Of a stretch of DNA of 64,000 bases, positions 1 to 7,832 are shown piece by piece. This stretch comes from JAEMQF01 sp031419715 (lineage in GTDB: Bacteria > Pseudomonadota > Gammaproteobacteria > Burkholderiales > Burkholderiaceae_C), in the NCBI GenBank assembly GCA_031419715.1, contig JANOLJ010000336.1:1-64000 (forward strand), read 5' to 3'. The notes below the pieces were generated by a model. That model had not been told where the DNA came from. It saw nothing but the letters and a program-made list of their open reading frames with translations, and did no database searches. Within the stretch, counting starts at the first letter, position 1, and each line of letters opens with the position of its first letter. The position numbers and the translations under genes were made by a program.

Positions 1-726
1 CCGGGCGGCCTGCTCGAAGCGTCGGTGGCGATCTCGGCGGCGTTTTTGCCGGCCGACGCGGTGGTGGTGTCCACCAATGGGCAGATCGCCGAATCGAAGT
101 CGACCTTCAAGGCCGCGCCAGAGTTCTACATGCGCCGCGGCGGCTCTGATCCTCTGAAGCGCTTGCCCGAAGCGCTGAAGAACGTGCCCCTGATCGTGTT
201 GGTGAACGAGGGCTCGGCCTCGGCCAGCGAGATCGTGGCCGGCGCGCTGCAAGACCACAAGCGCGCCGTCTTGATGGGCGCGCAGACCTTCGGCAAGGGC
301 TCGGTGCAAACCGTGCGGCAGTTGTCGCCCGAGACGGCGTTGAAGATCACCACCGCGCGCTACTACACGCCCAGCGGCAAGTCGATCCAGGCCAAAGGCA
401 TCATCCCCGATGTGATGCTGGACGAAACGCCTGACGGCAACTTGTTTGCTTCGCTGCGCGTGCGCGAAGCCGACCTGGAAAAACACTTGCAAAGCGGGCA
501 AGGCGCGGAAGTCAAGGATGAAGCCCGCGAAAAAGCACGCGAAGAAGCGCGCAAAAAACTCGAAGACGAAAACGCGAAGCGCGCCGCGTCACCGCCGAAA
601 CCCTTGCCCGAGTTCGGCAGCGCGGAAGACTTCCAGTTGGCGCAGGCGCTGAATCGGCTCAAAGGCAAGCCGGTGCTCGTGAGCAAGACGGCGGTGGAAC
701 GCAAGGCCGAGGCCAGCACGAACTGA
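1..726 (+). CDS. ctpA: S41 family C-terminal processing peptidase (3' part)
   Basis: The reading frame is open from base 1, so the 5' end lies outside the window; 241 codons plus stop are present. The protein is the catalytic half of a periplasmic carboxy-terminal processing serine protease (CtpA/Prc type). It shows the nucleophile segment GSASASE (about bases 211-231) and the general-base lysine in TFGKGS (about 286-303). The PDZ domain expected upstream is not in the window. The C-terminal tail (about 510-580) is charged and rich in Lys, Glu and Ala, probably helical. The next gene, moeB-like, lies downstream of an intrinsic terminator. The family assignment is secure; the exact paralogue is not. 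Confidence 0.9.
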   Translation, partial: PGGLLEASVAISAAFLPADAVVVSTNGQIAESKSTFKAAPEFYMRRGGSDPLKRLPEALKNVPLIVLVNEGSASASEIVAGALQDHKRAVLMGAQTFGKGSVQTVRQLSPETALKITTARYYTPSGKSIQAKGIIPDVMLDETPDGNLFASLRVREADLEKHLQSGQGAEVKDEAREKAREEARKKLEDENAKRAASPPKPLPEFGSAEDFQLAQALNRLKGKPVLVSKTAVERKAEASTN

Positions 727-758
727 ATCCGCGGTTGAGCCTGCGGCACAACCACTAG

Positions 759-781
759 CGCCCGCACCTGCGGGCGTTTTT
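759..781 (+). terminator. Rho-independent terminator after ctpA
   Basis: A GC-rich hairpin (GCCCGC, loop ACCT, GCGGGC) is followed directly by five T residues. It lies about 35 bases after the ctpA stop and ends 23 bases before the next start codon, so it should separate the two transcripts. Confidence 0.8.
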
Positions 782-803
782 CGTTTCTGGCTATGCTGCG
801 GCC

Positions 804-1571
804 ATGAACGACGACCAGTTGCTGCGCTATTCGCGCCATATCCTGCTCAACGAACTGGGTATCGAGGGCCAGCAGCGCCTGCTCGCGGCACACGCCCTTG
901 TGATCGGGGCTGGCGGCCTGGGCTCGCCCGTGGCTCTGTACCTGGGCACGGCCGGCGTGGGCCGCATCACGATCATCGACCACGACACGGTGGACGTGAC
1001 GAACTTGCAGCGCCAGATCGCGCACAACCTGTCGCGCGTCGGCCAGCCCAAGGCAGCCTCGGCGGCGCAGACCATTCATGCGATCAACCCGGAGGTGCGC
1101 GTCATCGCATTGCAAGAACGCGCCGACGCCTCGCGCCTGGCCGAGCTGCTGGTGGACGTCGACATCGTGCTCGATTGCAGCGACAACTTCGCGACCCGGC
1201 ACGCCGTGAACGCGGCGTGCGTGGCTCAGGGCAAGCCGCTCGTGTCGGGCGCTGCCATCGGCTTTGACGGCCAGATCTCGGTGTACGACACACGCGGCGA
1301 AGCCCACCCTTGTTATGCCTGCATCTTCCCGCCGGAAGCGACATTCGAAGAAACCCGCTGCGCGACGATGGGCGTGTTCGCGCCGCTGGTGGGAATCATT
1401 GGCACGATGCAAGCGGCCGAAGCGCTGAAGATGCTCGCCCGTGTGGGAACGTCCCTCGCCGGGCGCCTGCAGATGCTCGATGCGCGAAACATGGAGTGGA
1501 CCGAAATCCGCATGCAGCGCAACCTTGCCTGTGGCGTGTGCGCCTCGCGGCGCCCGGCGCCCGCGGCATGA
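804..1571 (+). CDS. moeB: MoeB/ThiF-type adenylyltransferase
   Basis: A 255-residue E1-like enzyme that adenylates the C-terminal glycine of a small sulfur-carrier protein (MoaD or ThiS) in molybdopterin or thiamine synthesis. The N-terminus has the family's RYSRH start and the nucleotide-binding loop GAGGLGS (residues 35-41). Two Cys pairs, C170/C173 and C243/C246, form the expected structural zinc site. Length is that of stand-alone MoeB/HesA proteins without a rhodanese domain. The sequence cannot say which carrier protein it serves, because neither moaD nor thiS is nearby. It is followed 17 bases later by the LOG-family gene on the same strand. Confidence 0.88.
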   Translation: MNDDQLLRYSRHILLNELGIEGQQRLLAAHALVIGAGGLGSPVALYLGTAGVGRITIIDHDTVDVTNLQRQIAHNLSRVGQPKAASAAQTIHAINPEVRVIALQERADASRLAELLVDVDIVLDCSDNFATRHAVNAACVAQGKPLVSGAAIGFDGQISVYDTRGEAHPCYACIFPPEATFEETRCATMGVFAPLVGIIGTMQAAEALKMLARVGTSLAGRLQMLDARNMEWTEIRMQRNLACGVCASRRPAPAA

Positions 1572-1588
1572 GGGTTTAAGCTGCGAAC

Positions 1589-2491
1589 ATGGACAAACGC
1601 ACCGAACTGACCGCGCGCAACTTCCCGAGCGCCGAGGAAGACGCAAAGGCCCCCGAGGCACCTTCGCGCTACAACGGGCCGGAAAGCGCCTACCGGCTGG
1701 CCTTCACCGACAACGACTTCCTGCTGCGCGAAGAGCTGCGCCCGGTGCGCATGCAGCTTGAGTTGCTCAAGCCGGAGCTGGTGCAGGCCGAGCACGACAT
1801 CAAGTCGACGATCGTCATCTTCGGCAGCGCGCGCATCGCGCCTCCCGACGTGGCGGCGCGCGAACTGGCGGCTGCGCAAGTGGCCGGCAACACCCAGGCG
1901 CTGCGCAGGGCTGAAACGAAGATGCTCATGTCGCGCTACTACGAAGAAGCGCAGCGTTTCGCCGCGCTCGTGACGACGCGCTCACGCGACCTGGAAACGC
2001 CGATCTATGTGGTCACCGGCGGCGGCCCGGGCATCATGGAAGCGGGCAATCGCGGTGCGTTTGAAGTGGGCGGCAAAAGCATAGGCTTGAACATCGTGCT
2101 GCCGCACGAGCAGGCGCCCAACGACTACATCACGCCCGAGCTGTGCTTCCAGTTCCACTACTTCGCGCTGCGCAAGATGCATTTCCTGATGCGCAGCATC
2201 GCGCTGGTGTGTTTCCCGGGCGGCTTCGGCACGCTGGATGAATTGTTCGAAACGATGACGCTGATCCAGACCGGCAAGTGCCGGCGCCGGCCGATCCTGC
2301 TGTTTGGCCGCGACTTCTGGACGAGCCTGATCAACTTCGACTTGCTCATCGACACCGGCATGATCAGCCCCGAAGACAAGAACTTGTTCCACTTCGTCGA
2401 AAGCGCCGAGGAGGCGTGGAGCCACTTGGAGGCCGAGTACGGTTTCGACCTGCCGCAGACGCAGACGGGTGAATTCGCCGTCGACATATAG
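1589..2491 (+). CDS. LOG family protein (TIGR00730 type)
   Basis: A 300-residue Rossmann-fold protein of the LOG group, often mislabelled lysine decarboxylase. Characterised members release free cytokinin-like bases from nucleoside 5'-monophosphates. The signature GGGPGIME (about residues 147-154) and PGGFGTLDE (about 210-218) are both present, including the catalytic-site Glu. The N-terminal extension of about 70 residues before the fold makes it longer than plant LOG and like the long bacterial subgroup. The gene ends 10 bases before the arginase start, which suggests cotranscription. The substrate in this organism is not known. Confidence 0.85.
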   Translation: MDKRTELTARNFPSAEEDAKAPEAPSRYNGPESAYRLAFTDNDFLLREELRPVRMQLELLKPELVQAEHDIKSTIVIFGSARIAPPDVAARELAAAQVAGNTQALRRAETKMLMSRYYEEAQRFAALVTTRSRDLETPIYVVTGGGPGIMEAGNRGAFEVGGKSIGLNIVLPHEQAPNDYITPELCFQFHYFALRKMHFLMRSIALVCFPGGFGTLDELFETMTLIQTGKCRRRPILLFGRDFWTSLINFDLLIDTGMISPEDKNLFHFVESAEEAWSHLEAEYGFDLPQTQTGEFAVDI

Positions 2492-2501
2492 CGCGCGACA
2501 C

Positions 2502-3416
2502 ATGACACGCAACGTCAGCCTGATTGGTGCGCCCACCGACATCGGCGCGGGAACGCGCGGTGCCAGCATGGGGCCGGAGGCGCTGCGCGTGGCGGGCATC
2601 GTGTCGGTGCTGCGGCGTCGCGGTCTCGATGTCGTGGACCGCGGCAACCTGGCGGGCCCGGCCAATCCGTGGCAGGAGCCACTCAATGGCTATCGCCATC
2701 TGCCCGAGGTGGTGCAGTGGAACCAGGCAGTGCACGACGCCGTGCACGGCGAATTGCGCAACGCGCGGCTACCGATTCTGCTGGGCGGTGATCACTGCCT
2801 GGCGATCGGCTCCATCGGCGCCGTGGCCCGCCATTGCCGCGAAACTAACCGGCGCCTGCGCGTGCTGTGGCTTGACGCGCACGCCGATTTCAACACCAAC
2901 GTGTTGACACCGAGCGGCAACATGCACGGCATGCCGGTGGCCTGCTTGTGCGGCAAGGGGCCGCAAGAATTGATCGAGATCGGCGGCGCCGTACCGGCGC
3001 TGCACCCGAAGGCGCTGTACCAGATCGGCATCCGCAGCGTCGACGACGATGAAAAGCGCCTCGTCCATGAAGCCGACCTCGACGTATTCGACATGCGCTA
3101 CATCGACGAGATGGGAATGCGCCACACGATGGAGCTGGCGCTGGCGACACTCGACGCGCAAACGCACTTGCATGTGAGCTTGGACGTCGACTTTCTCGAC
3201 CCCGACATCGCCCCCGGCGTGGGCACCACGGTGCGCGGCGGGCCGACCTATCGCGAAGCGCAGTTGTGCATGGAGATGATCGCCGACACCGGGCGCCTGA
3301 GCTCGCTTGACGTGATGGAACTGAACCCAGCGCTCGATGTGCGCAACCGCACCGCCGAGTTGGCGGTGGACTTGATCGAGAGCCTGTTCGGCAAGAGCAC
3401 GTTGATGCGCAAGTAG
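2502..3416 (+). CDS. rocF: Arginase
   Basis: A 304-residue manganese enzyme that splits L-arginine into ornithine and urea. The Mn ligands of the ureohydrolase fold are all visible: H98 (GGDH), D125, H127 and D129 (DAHAD), and D228 and D230 (SLDVD). The ATG at 2502 is chosen because it begins the family's N-terminus (SLIGAPTDIGAG) and lies just after the preceding stop; an ATG at 2469 would overlap the LOG gene. The last residues and stop codon lie inside a 12-bp tandem repeat that continues downstream. With argB also in the window, arginine turnover is represented twice, but the two genes are far apart. Confidence 0.93.
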   Translation: MTRNVSLIGAPTDIGAGTRGASMGPEALRVAGIVSVLRRRGLDVVDRGNLAGPANPWQEPLNGYRHLPEVVQWNQAVHDAVHGELRNARLPILLGGDHCLAIGSIGAVARHCRETNRRLRVLWLDAHADFNTNVLTPSGNMHGMPVACLCGKGPQELIEIGGAVPALHPKALYQIGIRSVDDDEKRLVHEADLDVFDMRYIDEMGMRHTMELALATLDAQTHLHVSLDVDFLDPDIAPGVGTTVRGGPTYREAQLCMEMIADTGRLSSLDVMELNPALDVRNRTAELAVDLIESLFGKSTLMRK

Positions 3417-3540
3417 GCGCGCAAGCACCCCCGCAAGCACCCCCGCAAGCAACCCCGCAAGCAACCGCGCAAGCAACCGCGCAAGCAACCGCGAAAGTAA
3501 CCGCGAAAGTAAGCGGGCAAGTGAGCAGGCAAGTACGCGC
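3409..3540. repeat. 12-bp tandem repeat, 11 units, over the arginase stop codon
   Basis: Eleven consecutive 12-base units fit the consensus GCAAGCAACCGC, with decay at both ends (for example GCAAGTAGGCGC at 3409-3420 and GCAAGTACGCGC at 3529-3540). The first unit contains the last codon and the TAG stop of arginase. The unit is a multiple of three, so copy-number change would not shift a frame. It ends 6 bases before the convergent nuclease stop. The region looks like a slippage-prone minisatellite. Confidence 0.9.
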
Positions 3541-3546
3541 GTCGCA

Positions 3547-4047
3547 TCAAGGCGCGTGGCACGACCCGTGTGCTTTGCGAAATCGGCGTGGCTCGAGCGC
3601 TTCGGTCTGGGAAAACAAGCCGCGCCGCGCCACTCGCGCCGCCTGTTCCTGCGCCGCATAGGCCCCTGGGTGGTGCCGGAACTTCAAATTCCAGGCGTGG
3701 CCCTGGGCAACCATCCAGGCGCCGATGTCTTCACCATCAAGCGCCAAGGTTGCGACGCCGCGCTGATAGTCGTCAGTTGCGGTGCTTTGCAGCCGCACCC
3801 GGCGCTGCAGCACGCGCGCTTCGAGTGCGGCCTGGGCCTGGGGTCCCCAGGGCTGGCAGATCTCGGGCGCATCGATTCCGCTGAGTCGAAACGCGCGCGG
3901 CTTGGGTGCGCCACCCGAGCCGGCGTCCAGGCGTATCCACAGCGTGTCGCCGTCGGTGACGAGCGTGACGGTGCCGCTCAGCGCATGCGCGGGAGCCTGC
4001 GCGGCGAGCAGCAGCCACGCCAGGGCGACGAATCGGGCGCGGATCAT
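3547..4047 (-). CDS. Thermonuclease-family secreted nuclease
   Basis: A 166-residue staphylococcal-nuclease-like protein that should cleave DNA or RNA outside the cytoplasm. It begins with a signal peptide (a hydrophobic stretch at residues 6-20 ending AHA). The SNase core is recognised by DGDTL (residues 32-36), RLSGIDAPE (about 54-62) and a C-terminal segment of the DDYQRGVA and AWNLKF type. The start at 4047 gives a proper signal peptide and an ATGA overlap with the upstream YkvA-like gene; a longer frame to 4188 would add an unrelated 47-residue extension. It is translationally coupled to the preceding gene. Confidence 0.82.
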   Translation of the reverse strand: MIRARFVALAWLLLAAQAPAHALSGTVTLVTDGDTLWIRLDAGSGGAPKPRAFRLSGIDAPEICQPWGPQAQAALEARVLQRRVRLQSTATDDYQRGVATLALDGEDIGAWMVAQGHAWNLKFRHHPGAYAAQEQAARVARRGLFSQTEALEPRRFRKAHGSCHAP

Positions 4048-4442
4048 GCCAAGGCCGTCGAATTGATCAGCCATGCGACAAACAGCGCGATCAGACTCAG
4101 CCAGATCACCACCACGACGAGCGCACCCCACCACAAGCGTGGCAGCCGGTCGCTTGAGGTCTGCGCTTCGCGCAGGCAGGCTTGCCACAGGGCCGCGGGC
4201 GTCAAACGCACCACCAGCGCGATACCCAGCGGCAACAACAAGAGGTCATCGAGCAGGCCGAGCACCGGAATGAAGTCGGGGATGAGGTCGATCGGGCTCA
4301 CGGCGTAAGCGATCACGGCGATCGCAACCCATTTCGCCGCGCGCGGCGTTTGCGGGTGACGCATGAGCTTCCAAAGCGCCAGCAGGCGAACTCGCAACTG
4401 GACCACCGCGCCGCGCCTGGCCAAACGCGATAGCCAGCTCAT
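4044..4442 (-). CDS. YkvA family (DUF1232) membrane protein
   Basis: A 132-residue protein with the DUF1232 hallmark SPIDLIPDFIPVLG (about residues 49-62) between hydrophobic segments, and a further hydrophobic stretch near the C-terminus. The molecular role of the family is unsettled. Its stop overlaps the start of the nuclease gene by four bases (ATGA), so the two are probably made together. Confidence 0.8.
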   Translation of the reverse strand: MSWLSRLARRGAVVQLRVRLLALWKLMRHPQTPRAAKWVAIAVIAYAVSPIDLIPDFIPVLGLLDDLLLLPLGIALVVRLTPAALWQACLREAQTSSDRLPRLWWGALVVVVIWLSLIALFVAWLINSTALA

Positions 4443-4605
4443 GTGGAGCGGGTGCGGAGTTTCGAACGGGTCTGTGCCGGCATGGTACTTGCGTCGGGGT
4501 TCATTGCAGCGCAGCGGCGGCGCGAGGTCTCGCTAAGAGCGCCCGGGCCGGCTGCAGCGTCGTCAGCCCTGCGCTGCGGGTATGAGTAAAGAAGCAGAGC
4601 CCTAT

Positions 4606-4635
4606 TTGTTCAGGAGTATCTGCTTTCCATAGAAT
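4606..4635 (+). promoter_or_regulatory. Candidate sigma-70 promoter of the glt operon
   Basis: TTGTTC (4606-4611) and TAGAAT (4630-4635) are separated by 18 bases and lie 38 bases before the gltI start codon. Both hexamers are close to consensus, and this AT-richer stretch stands out from its GC-rich surroundings. Read by eye only. Confidence 0.4.
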
Positions 4636-4673
4636 CCCCGTTTCCCTTTCATCACCCTGTGCTGGAGAGTCCA

Positions 4674-5585
4674 ATGAACAAGTCAATCCTCGCAACTGCC
4701 GCGGTGCTCGCTGGCGTGCTGGCGCCCTTGAGCGTGCACGCCCAGGCCACCGATACGCTGAAGAAGATCAAGGACAGCGGTGCTGTCACGATGGGCGTGC
4801 GCGAATCGTCAGGCGCGCTGAGCTACACCTTGGGCGACGGCAAATACGTCGGCTTTCACGTCGAGGTCTGCCAGCGCGTGTTGGCCGACATTCAGAAGTC
4901 CCTGGGTCTGGCGAAGCTGGAAACCAAGTTCCAGGCGGTGACGTCGCAGAACCGCATTCCGCTGGTGCAGAACGGCACCGTCGACATCGAGTGCGGGTCG
5001 ACCACGAACAACGCCACGCGGCAGAAGGATGTGGCCTTCGCTCCCACCACCTACGTCGAGGAAGTGCGCATCGCGGTCAAGGCCAATTCGGGCATCACGG
5101 CGATCGGCCAGTTGAACGGCAAGAAGGTCGCCACGACGACCGGCACGACTTCGGTGCAGACCCTGCGCAAGAACGAGCGCGCCACAGGCGTGAACTTCGA
5201 CGAAGTGTTCGGCAAGGACCACGCCGACAGCTTTCTGCTGCTTGAGTCGGGCCGCGCCGACGCCTTCGTGATGGACGGCCAGATCCTTGCCGGCCTCATT
5301 TCCAAGTCCAAGGCCCCTGCGGACTACAAGATCGTCGGCGAAGTGCTGTCGGTCGAACCAATTGCCATCATGTACCGCAAGGACGACGCCGGCTTCAGGA
5401 AAGCCGTGGACGACAGCGTGCGCGCGATGATGCAGTCGGGTGACCTTGCCAAGCTTTACGACAAATGGTTCATCCAGGCGATTCCGCCGAGCAACACCAA
5501 GGTCGGGCTGGCGTTGTCAGATGCCACCAAGGCGGCCTGGGCGGCACCCAACGACAAGCCGATGGAAGACTACGCCAAGAAATAG
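4674..5585 (+). CDS. gltI: Glutamate/aspartate ABC transporter, substrate-binding protein
   Basis: A 303-residue periplasmic binding protein of the polar amino acid family, delivering glutamate or aspartate to GltJK. It has a signal peptide (residues 1-23, ending VHA) and then the family's DTLKKIKDSG start. The ATG at 4674 has GGAG seven bases upstream and gives a normal signal peptide; a GTG at 4659 would add five residues before it. It is the first gene of gltI-gltJ-gltK-gltL. A hairpin between it and gltJ could raise its expression relative to the permeases. Confidence 0.92.
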   Translation: MNKSILATAAVLAGVLAPLSVHAQATDTLKKIKDSGAVTMGVRESSGALSYTLGDGKYVGFHVEVCQRVLADIQKSLGLAKLETKFQAVTSQNRIPLVQNGTVDIECGSTTNNATRQKDVAFAPTTYVEEVRIAVKANSGITAIGQLNGKKVATTTGTTSVQTLRKNERATGVNFDEVFGKDHADSFLLLESGRADAFVMDGQILAGLISKSKAPADYKIVGEVLSVEPIAIMYRKDDAGFRKAVDDSVRAMMQSGDLAKLYDKWFIQAIPPSNTKVGLALSDATKAAWAAPNDKPMEDYAKK

Positions 5586-5600
5586 TTCGAGCTGACTTGA

Positions 5601-5640
5601 GGTAAGCCCCAGGGTCGCGCGGCCGGACGCGGGCTTATCC
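5601..5640 (+). promoter_or_regulatory. Intergenic hairpin between gltI and gltJ
   Basis: TAAGCCC (5603-5609) pairs with GGGCTTA (5631-5637) around a GC-rich loop. There is no T tract, so it is not a complete terminator. Such hairpins after binding-protein genes often stabilise the upstream message; that role is inferred from position. Confidence 0.45.
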
Positions 5641-5675
5641 TGGCCGCGTTGGTGTCGCGCTGATCGGAGGGTGCC

Positions 5676-6380
5676 TTGGGCAAGTGGGATTGGCAGGTTT
5701 TCCTGCAAGACACGGGGGGTGGGCAAACCTACCTCGAGTGGCTGTTCAGTGCGTGGGGCTGGACCTTGTCGGTCGCTGTGTGTGCGCTGGTGGTTGCGCT
5801 GTCGGTCGGCTCACTGATGGGGATCTTGCGCACCGCGCCGAACAAATGGCTGGTCGCACTGGGCAACGCCTGGACCGAGCTGTTTCGCAACATTCCCTTG
5901 TTGGTCCAGATCTTCCTCTGGTACCACGTCATCCCCTCGATCTTTCTTTCACTGCGCGGCGTGCCGAGCTTCGTGCTCGTGGTCTTCGCGCTGGGTTTCT
6001 TCACGTCGGCGCGCATCTCCGAGCAGGTCAAGGCGGGCATTCAGGCGCTGCCCCAGGGCCAGCGCTATGCCGGCCTGGCGATGGGATTGAGCCTGCCGCA
6101 GACCTATCGCTACGTGCTGCTGCCAATGGCGTTTCGCATCGTCATCCCGCCGCTCACGAGCGAGTCGATGAACATCATCAAGAACTCCTCGGTGGCGTTC
6201 GCGGTGAGCATCGCCGAGCTCACGATGTTCGCGATGCAGGCGCAGGAAGAAACCTCTCGCGGCATCGAGATCTACCTTGCCGTGACGGGCCTGTACTTCG
6301 TGTCGGCATTCGCCATCAACCGGCTGGCGCTGTTCATCGAGCAGCGCGTGCAGGTGCCCGGCATGATTGGCGCCAAGTGA
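5676..6380 (+). CDS. gltJ: Glutamate/aspartate ABC transporter permease GltJ
   Basis: A 234-residue inner-membrane permease of the His/Glu/Gln family with several hydrophobic spans. The EAA-type cytoplasmic loop reads EQVKAGIQALPQGQ followed by YAGLAMGLS (about residues 110-133). Translation starts at TTG 5676: GGAGGG lies four bases upstream, and the resulting N-terminus (MGKWDWQVFLQ) matches the GltJ start. It works with GltK as the membrane heterodimer, with GltL as ATPase. The stop is one base before the gltK start. Confidence 0.92.
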   Translation: MGKWDWQVFLQDTGGGQTYLEWLFSAWGWTLSVAVCALVVALSVGSLMGILRTAPNKWLVALGNAWTELFRNIPLLVQIFLWYHVIPSIFLSLRGVPSFVLVVFALGFFTSARISEQVKAGIQALPQGQRYAGLAMGLSLPQTYRYVLLPMAFRIVIPPLTSESMNIIKNSSVAFAVSIAELTMFAMQAQEETSRGIEIYLAVTGLYFVSAFAINRLALFIEQRVQVPGMIGAK

Positions 6381-6381
6381 G

Positions 6382-7053
6382 ATGAATCTGAACCTCGACT
6401 TCGCCTTCCTCGACTGGGGCGTGATCTCCAGCTTCATCGCCAAGGGATTCTTCTTCTCGGTGCAGCTCACGATGGTGGCAATGGTGGGCGGCATCGCACT
6501 GGGCACCGTGCTGGCGCTGATGCGCTTGTCGGGCAAGAAGTGGCTGGTCCTGCCAGCGGCGTTCTACGTCAACACGCTGCGCTCGATTCCGCTGGTGATG
6601 GTGATCCTGTGGTTCTTCCTGCTGATTCCGCTTCTGATCGGCCGGCCGATGGGCGCCGAGCTGAGCGCAGTGATCACGTTCACCGTGTTCGAGGCCGCCT
6701 ACTACTCCGAAATCATGCGCGCGGGCATCCAGAGCGTGCCCAAGGGCCAGGTCCACGCTGGCTACGCGGTGGGCATGACCTATCCGCAGTGCATGCAGTT
6801 GATCGTGCTGCCGCAGGCGTTTCGCAACATGCTGCCGGTGCTGCTCACGCAAACCATCATCCTGTTCCAAGACACCTCATTGGTCTACGCCATCGGCGCC
6901 TACGACCTGCTCAAAGGCTTCGAGGTCGCCGGCAAGAACTTCAACCGCCCGGTCGAAACCTACCTCATCGCGACCGTTGTCTACTTCATCATCTGCTTCA
7001 GCTTGTCGATGTTCGTGCGCCGGCTACAGCAGAAGATTCAGATCATTCGCTAG
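6382..7053 (+). CDS. gltK: Glutamate/aspartate ABC transporter permease GltK
   Basis: A 223-residue inner-membrane permease, the partner of GltJ. The permease loop is seen as MRAGIQSVPKGQ followed by HAGYAVGM. The ATG at 6382 follows the gltJ stop by one base and gives the expected N-terminus; a TTG at 6367 would overlap gltJ and add five residues. Hydrophobic segments are regularly spaced along the protein. Confidence 0.92.
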   Translation: MNLNLDFAFLDWGVISSFIAKGFFFSVQLTMVAMVGGIALGTVLALMRLSGKKWLVLPAAFYVNTLRSIPLVMVILWFFLLIPLLIGRPMGAELSAVITFTVFEAAYYSEIMRAGIQSVPKGQVHAGYAVGMTYPQCMQLIVLPQAFRNMLPVLLTQTIILFQDTSLVYAIGAYDLLKGFEVAGKNFNRPVETYLIATVVYFIICFSLSMFVRRLQQKIQIIR

Positions 7054-7070
7054 ACCCCAGGCAGCAGACC

Positions 7071-7805
7071 ATGATCGACATCAAGAACGTGAGCAAGTGG
7101 TACGGGAGTTTCCAGGTGCTGACCGATTGCACGACCACGATTCAGAAAGGCGAAGTCGTCGTCGTCTGCGGACCCTCGGGCTCGGGCAAGAGCACGCTCA
7201 TCAAGACCGTCAACGCGCTGGAGCCGATCCAGAAGGGCGACATCGTCGTCGACGGCATCAGCATCAGCGACCCCAAGACCAACTTGCCCAAGCTGCGCTC
7301 GCGTGTGGGCATGGTGTTTCAGCACTTCGAGCTGTTCCCGCACCTCACCGTGACGGAAAACCTGACGCTGGCGCAGATCAAGGTGCTCAATCGCAGCGCG
7401 GACGAAGCCTTGACCCGCGGCCTGAAGATGCTCGACCGCGTCGGCCTGATGGTGCACAAAGACAAATTTCCCGGTCAGCTCTCCGGCGGTCAGCAGCAGC
7501 GTGTGGCGATTGCGCGCGCCCTGTCGATGGACCCGATCGTGATGTTGTTTGACGAACCCACATCGGCGCTGGACCCCGAAATGGTGGGCGAGGTGCTCGA
7601 TGTGATGGTGCTGCTGGCCAAGGAAGGCATGACGATGATGGTCGTGACCCACGAGATGGGCTTTGCCAAACGCGTCAGCCATCGCGTGATCTTCATGGAC
7701 GCAGGCAAGATCGTCGAAGACTGCAAGACGCAAGAGTTCTTCGGTGACCCCGATGCAAGGTCGGCCCGGGCGAAGGAGTTTCTCTCGAAGATCCTTCAAC
7801 ACTGA
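7071..7805 (+). CDS. gltL: Glutamate/aspartate ABC transporter ATP-binding protein
   Basis: A 244-residue ABC ATPase energising GltJK. Walker A is GPSGSGKST (residues 34-42), the signature is LSGGQQQR (about 138-145) and Walker B ends in LFDEPTSALD. The ATG at 7071 gives the standard MIDIKNVSKWYG start; the open frame extends far upstream into gltK, but that part is a shadow. It ends 27 bases before the stop of a convergent gene. Confidence 0.95.
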   Translation: MIDIKNVSKWYGSFQVLTDCTTTIQKGEVVVVCGPSGSGKSTLIKTVNALEPIQKGDIVVDGISISDPKTNLPKLRSRVGMVFQHFELFPHLTVTENLTLAQIKVLNRSADEALTRGLKMLDRVGLMVHKDKFPGQLSGGQQQRVAIARALSMDPIVMLFDEPTSALDPEMVGEVLDVMVLLAKEGMTMMVVTHEMGFAKRVSHRVIFMDAGKIVEDCKTQEFFGDPDARSARAKEFLSKILQH

Positions 7806-7832
7806 ACCTGCGTCCCGTGCGGACGCGCGAGT

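Noticed and set aside
3409..3540. Possible CRISPR array
   Set aside because: The 12-base units are contiguous, with no spacers, and no cas genes are present.
2769..3659. Minus-strand open frames with repeated Leu-Leu-Ala-Arg and Arg-Gly-Cys-Leu motifs
   Set aside because: They are readings of the 12-bp tandem repeat and the antisense of arginase, not genes. No family resemblance apart from the repeat.
7810..7826. Hairpin GCGTCC/GGACGC between gltL and the DUF429 gene as a terminator
   Set aside because: There is no T tract on either side; any role is unsupported.
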